A stretch of 46,131 bases of DNA, taken from contig JAOZUR010000003.1 of the NCBI GenBank assembly GCA_029938555.1, forward strand, positions 42,476 through 88,606, given 5' to 3'. The stretch comes from Candidatus Sabulitectum sp. (lineage in GTDB: Bacteria; Fermentibacterota; Fermentibacteria; Fermentibacterales; JCC-6). Shown here piece after piece: positions 46,077-46,131 of the stretch. Position numbers and translations under genes: made by a program. Under the pieces are notes generated by a model. It saw only the letters and a list, made by a program, of their open reading frames with translations, did no database searches and had not been told where the DNA came from. Numbering within the stretch: position 1 is the stretch's first letter; every line of letters starts with the position of its first letter.

Positions 46077-46131
46077 ATCGAGGTAGAACTGCCAGTTACC
46101 TGACAGTCCCCTCAGAGATCCCTGCGTGCGA
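46077..46131 (-). mobile_element. 3' end of a group II intron (3' strand of domain V plus domain VI), truncated by window edge
   Basis: Minus strand CGCACGCAGGGATCTCTGAGGGGACTGTCAGGTAACTGGCAGTTCTACCTCGAT: DVI stem GAGG..ACTGTCA-GGTAAC-TGGCAGT..CTACCTC with bulged A, ends in AT 7 nt downstream of that A. Confidence 0.75.

Overview
46 kb window of a bacterial chromosome. The lineage cannot be fixed from sequence alone. A PorV-like protein plus a T9SS-type sorting domain suggests an FCB-group relative. Most of the window is ordinary chromosome, largely on the minus strand: a MoxR/DUF58/BatA/BatB/(BatC) operon, a phosphomannomutase, a DUF512 protein, a large TPR protein, hutI, rpmA, an M14 peptidase, tRNA-Pro(TGG), an OLD-like ATPase, a PHP+GT4 fusion, a cobalamin-riboswitch-controlled TonB receptor with a beta-propeller lipoprotein, DUF302 and ArsR-rhodanese genes, a flippase/FAD pair, an ABC transporter, TrmO, a transglutaminase cluster, surE, lplA/lipA/dus and a multi-PAS phosphorelay. 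The right end (about 43-46 kb) is accessory: a decayed YoeB/Txe toxin-antitoxin remnant, an orphan HicB, a Bro-N protein with a coupled micro-ORF, and the 3' end (domain V 3' strand plus domain VI) of a group II intron cut by the window edge. The most interesting signals are: (i) the riboswitch-BtuB-propeller locus, a candidate BtuB/BtuG-like B12 uptake unit whose receptor appears to begin at a non-canonical ATT codon with its SD in a hairpin; (ii) an MshEN-like double motif inside a TPR protein; (iii) a histidine-kinase-like protein that has lost the phospho-acceptor His; (iv) the group II intron terminus; (v) the dead toxin gene converging on an orphan HicB. All calls come from reading the sequence and ORFs; no database search was run.
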